A DNA stretch of 64,000 nt, from assembly GCF_016735675.1 (NCBI RefSeq), contig NZ_JAERSG010000003.1:62001-126000 (forward strand). Reading direction: 5' to 3'. A program made the translations under genes and the position numbers. Of this stretch, positions 1 to 7,489 are shown piece by piece. The notes beneath the pieces were generated by a model. The model was given only the letters and a program-made list of their open reading frames with translations. It made no database searches and was not told where the DNA came from. This stretch comes from Nocardioides baculatus. Its GTDB lineage: Bacteria; Actinomycetota; Actinomycetes; Propionibacteriales; Nocardioidaceae. How positions within the stretch are numbered: position 1 is the first letter of the stretch; the number at the start of each line of letters is the position of its first letter.

Positions 1-618
1 GGAGAAGACACACGTCGCCACGCGGGACACGCCGCCGACGCTGATGTCGCGCTCGGACTCCGACGGCTCGGCGCCGGCCACGAACGCGTGCGCGAGCACC
101 ACGGACCGGGCCTTCGGGCCGCGGGCGGTGAGGTCGGAGCGTACGCGCCGCATCGCCTCCGACAGCGCCGCCTCGTGGCTGCGGTGGCCCAGGCTCCACG
201 GGTCGAGGAGCGCGGACGGGTCGAGGTAGGGGATGGCGTGGATCGCCACGTCGCCGTGCCGGTCCTTGAGCACGACGGGGGTGCCGACGGACGACGCGTC
301 GGTGCGCACGTGGACGCCGGCGTGGTCCATCAGCCGGGCGCCGAAGCCGAGCCGCTGGGCGCTGTCGTGGTTGCCGCTGCTGACCACGACCTTGGCGCGG
401 GAGGCGGCCAGCCGTGCGAAGGTCTCGTCGGCCAGCGCCACCGCGTCGACGTGGGGCAGGGCGCGGTCGTAGACGTCTCCCGAGACGACGACGACGTCGA
501 CCTTCTCCGACTCCACGACACCGATCAGGTGGTCGATGAACGCACCCTGGTGGCCCAGGAGGTCCTCGCGGTGGAAGGACCTCCCCAGGTGCCAGTCGGA
601 GGTGTGGAGGATGCGCAC
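1..618 (-). CDS. sbcD: Exonuclease SbcCD subunit D (partial, 3' end outside window)
   Basis: The first 206 codons are present and the reading frame is open to the window edge. The protein opens with VRILHTSDWHLG, the D-x-H motif of calcineurin-like phosphoesterases, followed by VVVVSGDVYDRA and SSGNHDS, the GD and GNH metal-binding blocks. This is the Mn-dependent nuclease subunit of the SbcCD (Mre11-Rad50-like) complex, which opens hairpins and processes DNA ends; the ATPase partner sbcC would be expected just beyond the window edge. The start is a GTG at 618. A TACGGT hexamer ends 6 nt upstream, consistent with a leaderless transcript. Family identity is firm; the missing C-terminus prevents any check of the capping domain. 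Confidence 0.9.
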   Translation of the reverse strand, partial: MRILHTSDWHLGRSFHREDLLGHQGAFIDHLIGVVESEKVDVVVVSGDVYDRALPHVDAVALADETFARLAASRAKVVVSSGNHDSAQRLGFGARLMDHAGVHVRTDASSVGTPVVLKDRHGDVAIHAIPYLDPSALLDPWSLGHRSHEAALSEAMRRVRSDLTARGPKARSVVLAHAFVAGAEPSESERDISVGGVSRVATCVFS

Positions 619-693
619 GGGGCGACCGTATGACGACGCACCGACAGTCTCGGGCCACCACGCCGCCTGCCCCGGTCAAGCCTCGATCAAGGC

Positions 694-1521
694 TCAGCAG
701 TAGTTCACCGCACGACTCGCGGACGTGAAGCCCCAGAGCTCGATCCCGGCCTCCCGCGCCAGCCGCGCGGCGAGGCTCGTCGGTGCGCCCACGGCGACGA
801 TCGACCCGATTCCGCTGGCCGCGGCCTTCTGCACCAGCTCGAAGCCCACCCGGCCGCTCAGCACCAAGCAGGCGGCCGCGGCGGGCTCGCCCGCGAGCAC
901 CCGCGCGCCCACGACCTTGTCGACCGCGTTGTGGCGCCCGACGTCCTCCCGGACCACGAGCAGCGTCCCGTCGGCGGTCGCCAGGCCCGCGGCGTGCACA
1001 CCGCCCGTGCGGGCGAACAGCTCCTGCCGCTCGCGCAGCGCCTCGGGCAGACGGCGTACGACGTCCGCGGCGGGGCGCTCGCCCGACCACGGTGTCGCGG
1101 ACCGGACCTCCAGGGCGTCCGCCACGCTGTCCTTGCCGCACACGCCGCACGCCGAGGACCCGGCGGACGCGGCCACGTGGCGGTGCGGAACCGCGGCGGA
1201 CCCGGTGACGGTCACCGTGACGACGTTGAACTCCTGCTCGGGATCGAGGTCGTCGTCGGTGCAGTAGGCGACCTGCGCGAGCGTGTCCGGCGTCGCGAGG
1301 CCCTCGTGGACCAGCCAGCCGGCGGCGAGCTCGAAGTCATGCCCGGGCGTGCGCATGGTGACCCAGGCGCGGCGTGGCGCCAGAGCACCGACGCGGACCC
1401 GGATCTCGAGCGGCTCCTCCGTCACCAGGCGGTCCTCGCGCGGGATCTCCGTGTCGCCGGCGTGCTCGACGACACGCGTCCTGACGGAGGGTCCGGGTCG
1501 CTTCGCGCGCTCGATCGTCAC
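694..1521 (-). CDS. fdhD: Formate dehydrogenase accessory sulfurtransferase FdhD
   Basis: A 275-aa protein with the FdhD signature CGVCGKDS, whose two cysteines (C125 and C128) are the family's sulfur-relay residues. FdhD passes sulfur from a cysteine desulfurase to the molybdenum cofactor of formate dehydrogenase and related oxidoreductases, so a bis-MGD enzyme should exist elsewhere in the genome; none is in this window. The C-terminal block LVVREDVGRHNAVDKVVG is also typical of the family. The GTG start at 1521 has TAGGGT 6 nt upstream, so the mRNA is probably leaderless. It is transcribed in the same direction as sbcD with 75 bp between them and no evident coupling. Confidence 0.93.
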   Translation of the reverse strand: MTIERAKRPGPSVRTRVVEHAGDTEIPREDRLVTEEPLEIRVRVGALAPRRAWVTMRTPGHDFELAAGWLVHEGLATPDTLAQVAYCTDDDLDPEQEFNVVTVTVTGSAAVPHRHVAASAGSSACGVCGKDSVADALEVRSATPWSGERPAADVVRRLPEALRERQELFARTGGVHAAGLATADGTLLVVREDVGRHNAVDKVVGARVLAGEPAAAACLVLSGRVGFELVQKAAASGIGSIVAVGAPTSLAARLAREAGIELWGFTSASRAVNYC

Positions 1522-1604
1522 GCCTCGACCCTAGCCCGCGGCACGGCACCCCGGTGGCCGAGATCACGTCGTCGGGAATGTCAGGACTGCCCTTCCGGTT
1601 CTCT

Positions 1605-1692
1605 AAGATGTAAGAGCCGCAAAGGAGCGGCTATCTCTTACACAGACCCACTCGCATGAGGGCCGGAAAGCCCTCGGAAGGACAGATCTCCC
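1605..1692 (+). promoter_or_regulatory. Structured 5' leader with two hairpins before a 47-aa gene
   Basis: A TAAGAT hexamer at 1605-1610 could be a -10 element. Downstream lie two stem-loops: GTAAG/AGCCGC pairing with GCGGCT/CTTAC (1610-1641, with a 4-nt bulge), and GAGGGC-CGGAAA-GCCCTC (1658-1675). A GGAAGGACAG ribosome-binding stretch (1676-1685) follows directly. Most genes nearby look leaderless, so a folded leader of about 80 nt stands out and suggests control at the RNA level. No known riboswitch class was recognised; function is inference. Confidence 0.5.
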
Positions 1693-1836
1693 ATGACCAC
1701 GCAGCTGCACCTCGCCTTCAGCCTCGTCGACGCGCGGGCTCACTCGGCCGAGGACCGCGCCCTCCTGCGCAACGTGGAGATCGCCCGCCGCGAGGAGCGC
1801 CGCGCCCGTCGTGCCGCGCGCCGCGCCGCCCGCTGA
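1693..1836 (+). CDS. Small arginine-rich protein, 47 aa, unknown function
   Basis: A 47-codon gene beginning ATG at 1693 with a purine-rich site (GGAAGGACAG) about 8 nt upstream. The N-terminal half (MTTQLHLAFSLVDARAHSAE) is mixed and the C-terminal half is dominated by Arg, Ala and Glu, with RREERRARRAARRAAR at the end, predicting a strongly basic helix that could bind nucleic acid or an acidic partner. It has its own structured leader and is separated from osmC by a large palindrome. No enzyme motif is visible. Codon third positions are G/C rich as in real genes here, but arginine-rich frames also arise by chance at this base composition, so the leader and the ribosome-binding site carry most of the weight. 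Confidence 0.55.
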   Translation: MTTQLHLAFSLVDARAHSAEDRALLRNVEIARREERRARRAARRAAR

Positions 1837-1920
1837 CGCACGTCAGTCGTCGGGAACCCTGATCCCGACCCTGCGCCCGGCCCCACGCCCGGCGCTCGCG
1901 GCAGTCCGCCGCGGACCGAC

Positions 1921-1948
1921 ACCCTGCCGGAGCATGCTCTGGCAGGGT
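1921..1948. promoter_or_regulatory. 28-nt palindrome overlapping the osmC promoter
   Basis: Arms ACCCTGCC (1921-1928) and GGCAGGGT (1941-1948) are exact reverse complements, and the 12 nt between them contain the perfect 10-mer GAGCATGCTC, so 26 of 28 positions are symmetric and the remaining pair is G-T. The right arm contains CAGGGT, which ends 7 nt before the osmC ATG at 1956 and fits its -10 element. A regulator bound here would cover the promoter; in RNA it could also terminate transcription from the small upstream gene. Operator is favoured because of the -10 overlap. Confidence 0.55.
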
Positions 1949-1955
1949 GTTGTGC

Positions 1956-2411
1956 ATGGACACCCCCACTGACGGCGACCTGCGCAGCATCGAGCTCACC
2001 CGCATCGGACCGGCCCGGTTCAAGGCCACCAATGCCCGCGGCGGCGAGACCTTCATGGGCACCGGGGGAGAGGACCCCGACTTCACGCCGGTCGAGCTGC
2101 TGCTCGCCGCCATCGCCGGGTGCAGTGCCCTCGACGTCGAGGCGATCACCCACAAGCGCACCACCAGCACGTCGTACGACGTCCACGCGGAGGGCACCAA
2201 GGTCCGCGACGACCAGGGCAACCACCTGACGGGGTTGCGGGTCACCTTCGACATCGCCTTCCCGGGTGGCCCGGAGGGCGACGCCGCCCGCGAGCGCGTC
2301 CAGGACGCGATCGAGATGTCCCGCGACCGCCTCTGCACGGTCTCGCGGACCGTGCAGATCGGTGCGGACGTGGTCTACGAGAACCTGGGCGCAGGCGTCA
2401 GCCGACGGTGA
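1956..2411 (+). CDS. OsmC/Ohr family peroxiredoxin-like protein
   Basis: A 151-aa OsmC-family protein. These dimeric proteins reduce organic hydroperoxides using two conserved cysteines; both are present, C56 in AAIAGCSALD and C127 in MSRDRLCTVS. The block DPDFTPVELLLAAIAGC is the family core and fits the YhfA/OsmC branch rather than canonical Ohr. ATG at 1956 was chosen over ATG at 1947 because CAGGGT ends exactly 7 nt upstream and the earlier ATG lies inside a 28-nt palindrome. Its last 14 bp overlap the 3' end of the convergent cyclophilin gene. The cytoplasmic location, lack of a signal peptide and the operator-like palindrome suggest stress-regulated expression, which is inference. Confidence 0.88.
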   Translation: MDTPTDGDLRSIELTRIGPARFKATNARGGETFMGTGGEDPDFTPVELLLAAIAGCSALDVEAITHKRTTSTSYDVHAEGTKVRDDQGNHLTGLRVTFDIAFPGGPEGDAARERVQDAIEMSRDRLCTVSRTVQIGADVVYENLGAGVSRR

Positions 2412-3135
2412 CCTTCTCGATGGTGACCGCCTTGTTGGGCGTGCCGCCACCGGCCGGGTGGGCGTTGTCGTTGCCCTCGGCCGCGATCGCCTCGATCACC
2501 TCGAGGCCGGCCTCGTCGATGGTCCCGAAGACGGTGTAGTCGGGGGTGAACTGCGAGTCGCGGAAGACCAGGAAGAACTGCGACCCGTTGGTGTCCGGGC
2601 CGGCGTTGGCCATCGCGAGCGTGCCGGCCGGGTAGGTCTCGTCACCGGTGAGCTCGTCGGCGAAGGAGTAGCCCGCGCCGCCCGAGCCGGTGCCGGTCGG
2701 GTCGCCGCACTGGAGGATGCCGAACCCCGCCTGGTCGCCGATGCGCGGGCACGGGGTGTCGTCGTAGAAGCCCTGCTCGGCGAGCGAGACGAACGAGTTG
2801 ACCGTGCACGGCGTCGCGGCGGCGTCGAGGGTGAGCCCGATGTCTCCGAAGTTGGTGGTCATCGTGGCGCTGATGGTGCCCTCGGAGGGTGCCTCGGCTG
2901 GCGGGGCCTCGACCTCGCGCGCGGGCTCCTGGCCGTCGGCGGGGTACTCGCAGGTCGTCGTCGCCCCGCCCGCAGCGGGCGCGTCCGACTCCGACTCGGA
3001 GGCCGAGGGCGTCTCGCTCGAGGTGTCCGCGGCGGTGTCCGAGCCGTCGCTCTCGTTGCCGCAGCCGGCGAACGTGAGGACGGACAGGCAGGCCGCGACG
3101 GCGGCGCCGCGCTTGAGGGCGGTGGTCTTCAGCAT
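2398..3135 (-). CDS. Peptidyl-prolyl cis-trans isomerase, cyclophilin type, lipoprotein
   Basis: A 245-aa predicted lipoprotein. A basic N-terminus and hydrophobic stretch lead to the lipobox LTFAGC with lipidated C25. An acidic, Ser/Thr-rich linker (about residues 26-85) tethers a cyclophilin domain running to the C-terminus. Recognisable cyclophilin blocks are TNFGDIGLTL, CTVNSFVSLA, GSGGAGYSFADEL, TLAMANAGPDTNGSQFF and YTVFGTIDEAG; the active-site region normally carrying the catalytic Arg reads PCPRIG. It should assist folding of exported proteins outside the membrane. ATG at 3135 has TAGAGT 7 nt upstream (leaderless). The linker contains an acidic run of the kind often seen in actinobacterial surface lipoproteins. 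Confidence 0.92.
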   Translation of the reverse strand: MLKTTALKRGAAVAACLSVLTFAGCGNESDGSDTAADTSSETPSASESESDAPAAGGATTTCEYPADGQEPAREVEAPPAEAPSEGTISATMTTNFGDIGLTLDAAATPCTVNSFVSLAEQGFYDDTPCPRIGDQAGFGILQCGDPTGTGSGGAGYSFADELTGDETYPAGTLAMANAGPDTNGSQFFLVFRDSQFTPDYTVFGTIDEAGLEVIEAIAAEGNDNAHPAGGGTPNKAVTIEKVTVG

Positions 3136-3160
3136 GCCGACGACTCTAACCAGCGGCCCG

Positions 3161-3994
3161 TCACATCTCCTCGTGGGTGTCGGGGTCGCCGCCGAACAGA
3201 CGTCCGTCGTCCTCGGCCAGCGCGCTGATGGCGTCCATCTCCTCGCCGGCGAGCTCGAAGCCGAAGACGTCGAGGTTCTGCCGCTGGCGCTGCGGGTCGG
3301 CGGACTTGGGGATCGGCAGCGAGCCGAGCTGCACGTGCCACCTCAGGATGACCTGGCCGGGAGTCACGCCGTGCGCCTCCGCGGCATCGGCGACGGCGCT
3401 CTCCCCGAGCGGCGCCCGCCGCTTGCCCATGGGGCTCCACGCCTCGGTGCGGATGCCGAGCCGGTCGTGCACCTCGCGCATCCGGGCCTGCGGGAAGCGC
3501 GGGTGCAGCTCGACCTGGTTGACCGCCGGCACGACGCCGGTGTCGTCGATGATGCGGGTGAGGTGCTCCTCGGTGAAGTTGGAGACGCCGATCGAGCGGA
3601 CCAGCCCGTCCGCCTGGAGCCGGACGAGCGCGCGCCACGCCTCGACGTACTTCCCCTGCGACGGGTTGGGCCAGTGGATGAGGTGCAGATCGGTGCGCTC
3701 CACGCCGAGACGTTCGAGCGAGCCGCGGACCGACGCGATCGCGTCGTCGTACGCGTGGTGCCGGCCGGGGATCTTGCTGGCGACCACGACCTCGTCGCGC
3801 GGCAGGCCGGAGCGCCGCAACGCCTCGCCGACCTCGGCCTCGTTCTCGTAGTTCACGGCCGTGTCGAGCATCCGGTAGCCCGCCTCGAGGGCGGACACCA
3901 TCGCCGCGGTGCCGTCCTCGCCGCGCAGCGGATAGGTGCCGAATCCGATCGCGGGGATCGTGGTGGCATCGTTGAGGTCGTACGTCGGGGTCAT
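3161..3994 (-). CDS. Aldo/keto reductase
   Basis: A 277-aa NADPH-dependent aldo/keto reductase with the full catalytic tetrad D44, Y49, K74 and H107 (contexts LDTAVNYENE, VASKIPG, LIHWPN). The C-terminal cofactor block IPKSADPQRQRQN resembles the IPKS-x8-RxxxN motif that binds the 2'-phosphate of NADPH. It resembles the DkgA/B-like cytoplasmic reductases acting on small ketones, methylglyoxal or sugar derivatives; the substrate cannot be read from sequence. ATG at 3994 is preceded by TAGGTT with a 6-nt spacer, a strong leaderless signature. It ends 25 bp before the cyclophilin start and may be co-transcribed with it, although both have their own -10 elements. Confidence 0.93.
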   Translation of the reverse strand: MTPTYDLNDATTIPAIGFGTYPLRGEDGTAAMVSALEAGYRMLDTAVNYENEAEVGEALRRSGLPRDEVVVASKIPGRHHAYDDAIASVRGSLERLGVERTDLHLIHWPNPSQGKYVEAWRALVRLQADGLVRSIGVSNFTEEHLTRIIDDTGVVPAVNQVELHPRFPQARMREVHDRLGIRTEAWSPMGKRRAPLGESAVADAAEAHGVTPGQVILRWHVQLGSLPIPKSADPQRQRQNLDVFGFELAGEEMDAISALAEDDGRLFGGDPDTHEEM

Positions 3995-4092
3995 GTCCCC
4001 AACCTAGGACGGACCACCCACAACTCCGGCCCGGTCGGTGCGTCACACGTGTCACGGCCCGCACCGGAGGCCGACCCACTCGGAGGAGCTTC

Positions 4093-5373
4093 ATGCGACA
4101 CATCCCTGCCACCGTCTCGCTGATCGCCCTGGCGCCCTTCGGCGTCCTGGGTCTGACCGCGGGCCCGGCGACGGCGGAGACCACCTGCGACGGGAGGGTG
4201 CCGACCGTCGTCGTCACGCCCGGCGTGCCGACCGTGGGGACGCCGGGTGACGACGTCATCCTGGGCACGATCGCACCGGACCGGATCGACGGCGGTGCGG
4301 GCAACGACACGATCTGCGGGCTCGGCGGCGGCGACACCCTGGTCGGCGGGCCGGGCGACGACCGGCTGTTCGGTGGCCTCGACGGTCAGTACGTGCCGGA
4401 CGACGGCTACGACGGCGACATCATCACCCCCGGGCCCGGCGACGACTACATCGACATGGGTGACGACCCGGCGTCCGCGAACGTCGACTACGTCGACCGG
4501 CCGGCCCGGTACGACACGATCTGGTTCGACGGCGCGCCCGGTCCGGTCAGCGTCGACCTGTCGGTCGGCGTGGCGACCGGCGAGGGCAACGACACGATCG
4601 TCGTGCCGGCCTACTCCGGCGGCATCGTCGGCTCGGCCTACGACGACCACCTCGTCGGGTCGCGCGGTCCGGACCGCCTGGTCGGCGGTGCCGGTGACGA
4701 CGGGATCCGCGGCCTGGCCGGTGACGACGAGATCCAGCCCGAGGACGGCGACGACATCGTCCGCGGCGGTATCGGCGAGGACTTCATCCTCGCGCCGGAC
4801 CGGGGCCGCGACCGGCTCTACGGCGACGACGGCGACGACTACGTGGAGGCCGGGGGACCGCGGACCGACATCGGCGGCGGTGGCGGCAAGGACTTCCTCG
4901 TCGCCCACGACGGCGCCAGCGTCCACGGTGGAGGCGGCAACGACGAGATCGAGACGGACCTGGTCCGACGGACGCGCACCGAGGTGGACGGCGGCGGCGG
5001 ACGCGACATCGTCCGACTGCAGGTGCCGAGCTCCGAGTTCCCCCGGGGCTCGAGGTACGTCGTCGACGTGCCGCGCAAGCGCGTGACGGTCGGCGGCTCG
5101 AAGCGGATGCGCTACGAGTCCGTCGAGGACCTCCGGTTCTCGGGGCGGAGCGGCTTCCTGAGGTACGTCGGTGGCGCCGGGCGGGACCGCTTCTCGGTGA
5201 CCGGCACCATCCAGGTGACGGCGTACGGCAACCGGGGGGCCGACGTCCTCGCCGGCAGTGGGCGCAACGACCTGCTCGTCGGTGGCCCGGGTCGCGACCA
5301 GCTCGTCGGCGGTGCCGGCCGGGACCGCTGCCTCAGCGGCGAGCAGCTGCGGCAGTGCGAGGTGCGTCGCTGA
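4093..5373 (+). CDS. Secreted calcium-binding (RTX-like nonapeptide repeat) protein
   Basis: A 426-aa exported protein. Residues 1-28 form a Sec signal peptide with cleavage predicted after ATA (position 28). The mature protein carries many GGxGxDxx nonapeptide repeats, for example GGAGNDTICG, GGGDTLVGGPGDDRLFGG and GGAGDDGIRG, which fold as Ca-binding parallel beta rolls. Only two to four Cys are present (TCDG near the mature N-terminus, CGL, and a Cys pair at the C-terminus). There is no catalytic or adhesive domain and no type I secretion partner, so a structural surface or biofilm role is possible. GGAGGAG lies 6 nt upstream of the ATG, a strong Shine-Dalgarno. It is a paralogue in design of the gene at 24466-26001. 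Confidence 0.88.
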   Translation: MRHIPATVSLIALAPFGVLGLTAGPATAETTCDGRVPTVVVTPGVPTVGTPGDDVILGTIAPDRIDGGAGNDTICGLGGGDTLVGGPGDDRLFGGLDGQYVPDDGYDGDIITPGPGDDYIDMGDDPASANVDYVDRPARYDTIWFDGAPGPVSVDLSVGVATGEGNDTIVVPAYSGGIVGSAYDDHLVGSRGPDRLVGGAGDDGIRGLAGDDEIQPEDGDDIVRGGIGEDFILAPDRGRDRLYGDDGDDYVEAGGPRTDIGGGGGKDFLVAHDGASVHGGGGNDEIETDLVRRTRTEVDGGGGRDIVRLQVPSSEFPRGSRYVVDVPRKRVTVGGSKRMRYESVEDLRFSGRSGFLRYVGGAGRDRFSVTGTIQVTAYGNRGADVLAGSGRNDLLVGGPGRDQLVGGAGRDRCLSGEQLRQCEVRR

Positions 5374-5376
5374 CGC

Positions 5377-7086
5377 TCATCGCTCGAGGCGCAGCTCCTG
5401 CGCGTCGATCAACGCCGACGCCTGTGTCAGCGCAGCCGTGCTGTAGGCGCCGATGGCCTGCTCCTCGTGGAGCGCGTCCCGCATCAGCGAGATGTAGTGA
5501 CGGTGGAGCAGCATCCGCTGCGACGCCAGGGTGAGGGCCTCAGGGGTGGTGTCACCGCGCCGTTCCTCGATCCGGTCGAGCCACGCCAGGGACTCAGTGG
5601 CGACCTCGGGGTCGATCGCCTGTCCGTCGACGACGAGGGCGTCGAGCGGTCCCAGGGCCTGGGAGGCGGTGCGCGTGATGTCGCCGAACAGGTCGATCAC
5701 CTCGTCCCGGGTGTCGCCCGGGTCGGCACCCGAGACGCCGAGGGTGCGGATCAGCAGCGGCAACGTGCCGCCGTACAGCAGCAGGGACGTGACCGCGACG
5801 ACGAAGGCGACGGTGATCAGCAGCGTGCGCTCCTCGACCTCGGTGCCGATGGTCAGTGCGGCGGCGAGCGTGACGACGCCGCGCATGCCGGCCCACGAGA
5901 GCACCACGCCCCCGCGTGCTGTGACCGGCTCGCTCTCCTGGTAGTCGACGTCGGCCTGACCGCGCTGGACGCGTCGCCGGAACTGCGACATCCGCCTCTG
6001 GCCGCGCTCGCTCGCCACCCGCGGCTCCGCGGCCATCGAGTCCACCCGGTCGCTGATGGACGACAGCCGCTCGCGCATGGCGTCGAGCCTGGGCTGCCGT
6101 CGACGGGCCGCCAGCACCTGCACCGCGACGAAGGCCGTGCGCAGGACGAGCAGCACCCCCAGCACGAGCGCGGCGACGACGACGACCTCCGTCGGCGTGC
6201 TGTTGGACTCGTCGAGGTCGCGCAGCAGGCCCTCGACCTGGAGGCCCATGAGGAGGAAGACGCCGTTCTCGACGAGGAACTGCAGGGTCAGCCAGTTCGT
6301 GCGCTCGGTCAGGCGCTCGCGCGCCGTGAAGCGGCGCGAGCCGTGGTGGCCCGTGACGAGCCCGGCGACGACGACGGCCACGACGCCGGACGCCTCGGCC
6401 TCCTCGGCCGGCAGGAACGCCAGGAACGGCACGATGAAACTGACGGCCGTCATCAGGACCGGGTCGGCGAGCTTGCTCCGCAGCCACACGGTGGCGTGGC
6501 CCACGACGAAGCCGATCACGATCGCGAGCACGACGGCGCGGGCGAAGTCGACGACGGCGTCGCCGAGGCTGAAGCCGGCGGTGATCGCCAGCAACGCCGT
6601 ACGCAGCACGACGAGGGCCGACGCGTCGTTGAAGAGGCTCTCGCCCTCGAGCACCGTCATCAGCCGGTGGGGGAGTCCGAGCCGCTTGCCGATCGCCGTC
6701 GCGGCGACCGCGTCGGTGGGGCTCACGACCGCGCCGAGCGCGACCCCGGCGGCGAAGGACACCTCGGGCACGACCAGGTGCACGACGGCTCCGACGACCA
6801 GGGCCGAGACGACGACGAGGGTGACCGACAGCCAGGTGATCATGCCGAGGCTGCGCCGCAGGTCGATGACGGGCACCTGCACGGCGGTGGCGTACAGCAG
6901 GGGTGGCAGCGCGCCGAGCAGGATCCAGTCCGGCTCGAGCGTGAACTCGGGCGTGCTCGGCACGAGGCTGAAGACGATGCCGACGACCAGGAGGACCAGG
7001 GGAGTGGCGATGCCGGTGCGGCGGGACAGCACGGCGGCGACCACGATGGCCATCAGCGCGGCGATGGCGAGGGTGAGGAGCTCCAC
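5377..7086 (-). CDS. Na+/H+ antiporter (CPA1 family)
   Basis: A 569-aa monovalent cation/proton antiporter. About twelve membrane spans occupy residues 1-400; the central block with GVALGAVVSPTDAVAATAIGKRLGLP contains the PTD motif and the segment VLEGESLFNDASALV the ND motif, both ion-binding hallmarks of CPA1 (NhaP/NHE-like) exchangers. A roughly 170-residue cytoplasmic tail follows. The GTG at 7086 is the start: TAGGCT ends 7 nt upstream, translation from upstream ATGs would cross the divergent arsR gene, and the hydrophobic first span begins directly at ELLTLAIAALM. It shares a 67-bp divergent control region with arsR, so the regulator may also govern it. Ion preference (Na+, K+ or Li+) is not readable. 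Confidence 0.92.
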   Translation of the reverse strand: MELLTLAIAALMAIVVAAVLSRRTGIATPLVLLVVGIVFSLVPSTPEFTLEPDWILLGALPPLLYATAVQVPVIDLRRSLGMITWLSVTLVVVSALVVGAVVHLVVPEVSFAAGVALGAVVSPTDAVAATAIGKRLGLPHRLMTVLEGESLFNDASALVVLRTALLAITAGFSLGDAVVDFARAVVLAIVIGFVVGHATVWLRSKLADPVLMTAVSFIVPFLAFLPAEEAEASGVVAVVVAGLVTGHHGSRRFTARERLTERTNWLTLQFLVENGVFLLMGLQVEGLLRDLDESNSTPTEVVVVAALVLGVLLVLRTAFVAVQVLAARRRQPRLDAMRERLSSISDRVDSMAAEPRVASERGQRRMSQFRRRVQRGQADVDYQESEPVTARGGVVLSWAGMRGVVTLAAALTIGTEVEERTLLITVAFVVAVTSLLLYGGTLPLLIRTLGVSGADPGDTRDEVIDLFGDITRTASQALGPLDALVVDGQAIDPEVATESLAWLDRIEERRGDTTPEALTLASQRMLLHRHYISLMRDALHEEQAIGAYSTAALTQASALIDAQELRLER

Positions 7087-7111
7087 GGCCGCCAGCCTAG
7101 ATCTGCTTGTG

Positions 7112-7145
7112 CGTACCCTTGCGGTTACGTAACACATCGGGTACG
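7112..7145. promoter_or_regulatory. 34-bp dyad between the antiporter and arsR genes
   Basis: Outer arms CGTACCC (7112-7118) and GGGTACG (7139-7145) and the inner perfect palindrome GTTACGTAAC (7124-7133) share one centre at 7128.5. The right arm overlaps TACGTT (7142-7147), the -10 element of leaderless arsR, and the left arm lies where the -35 of the antiporter gene would be. This is the expected layout for an ArsR-family operator with two half-sites, and predicts autorepression plus control of the antiporter. Confidence 0.65.
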
Positions 7146-7153
7146 TTCGTGTC

Positions 7154-7489
7154 ATGGATGCGGTACTGCAAGCGCTGGGGGACAGCAGCCGACGCACGAT
7201 GCTGGGGATCCTGCGTGACCACCCGGCCACCGTCGGCGAGCTGGCGGACGCACTGCCGATCGCACGCCCCGGCGTCTCGCGCCACCTGCGGGTGCTGCGG
7301 GAGGCAGGGCTGGTGACGGTCGAGCAGGACGCGCAACGTCGCATCTACAGCCTCCGCCCGGAGGCGCTGGTCGAGGTCGACGAGTGGCTGGAGTCCTACC
7401 GGGAGCTCTGGCAGCACCGCCTCGACGCGCTCCACACCGAGGTCGCGCGCGGCAAGCGCGCGCGACGAGAGACGAAGGACGAGTCATGA
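7154..7489 (+). CDS. ArsR-family winged-helix transcriptional regulator
   Basis: A 111-aa regulator with a single winged helix: LGDSSRRTMLGILRDHPATVGELADALPIARPGVSRHLRVLREAGLV places the recognition helix at ARPGVSRHLRVLREA, and EQDAQRRIYSL forms the wing. There are no cysteine or histidine clusters, so it is not a classical metal sensor; it belongs to the ArsR subgroup paired with SRPBCC/AHSA1 proteins. The ATG has TACGTT 6 nt upstream. Its stop codon overlaps the ATG of the next gene (ATGA), indicating translational coupling, and a 34-bp dyad covers its promoter, indicating autoregulation. Confidence 0.93.
   Translation: MDAVLQALGDSSRRTMLGILRDHPATVGELADALPIARPGVSRHLRVLREAGLVTVEQDAQRRIYSLRPEALVEVDEWLESYRELWQHRLDALHTEVARGKRARRETKDES

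Noticed and set aside
7087..7344. N-terminal extension of the Na+/H+ antiporter to an ATG at 7344
   Set aside because: It would cross the divergent promoter and half of arsR; the GTG at 7086 has a -10 at 7 nt and begins the first membrane span.
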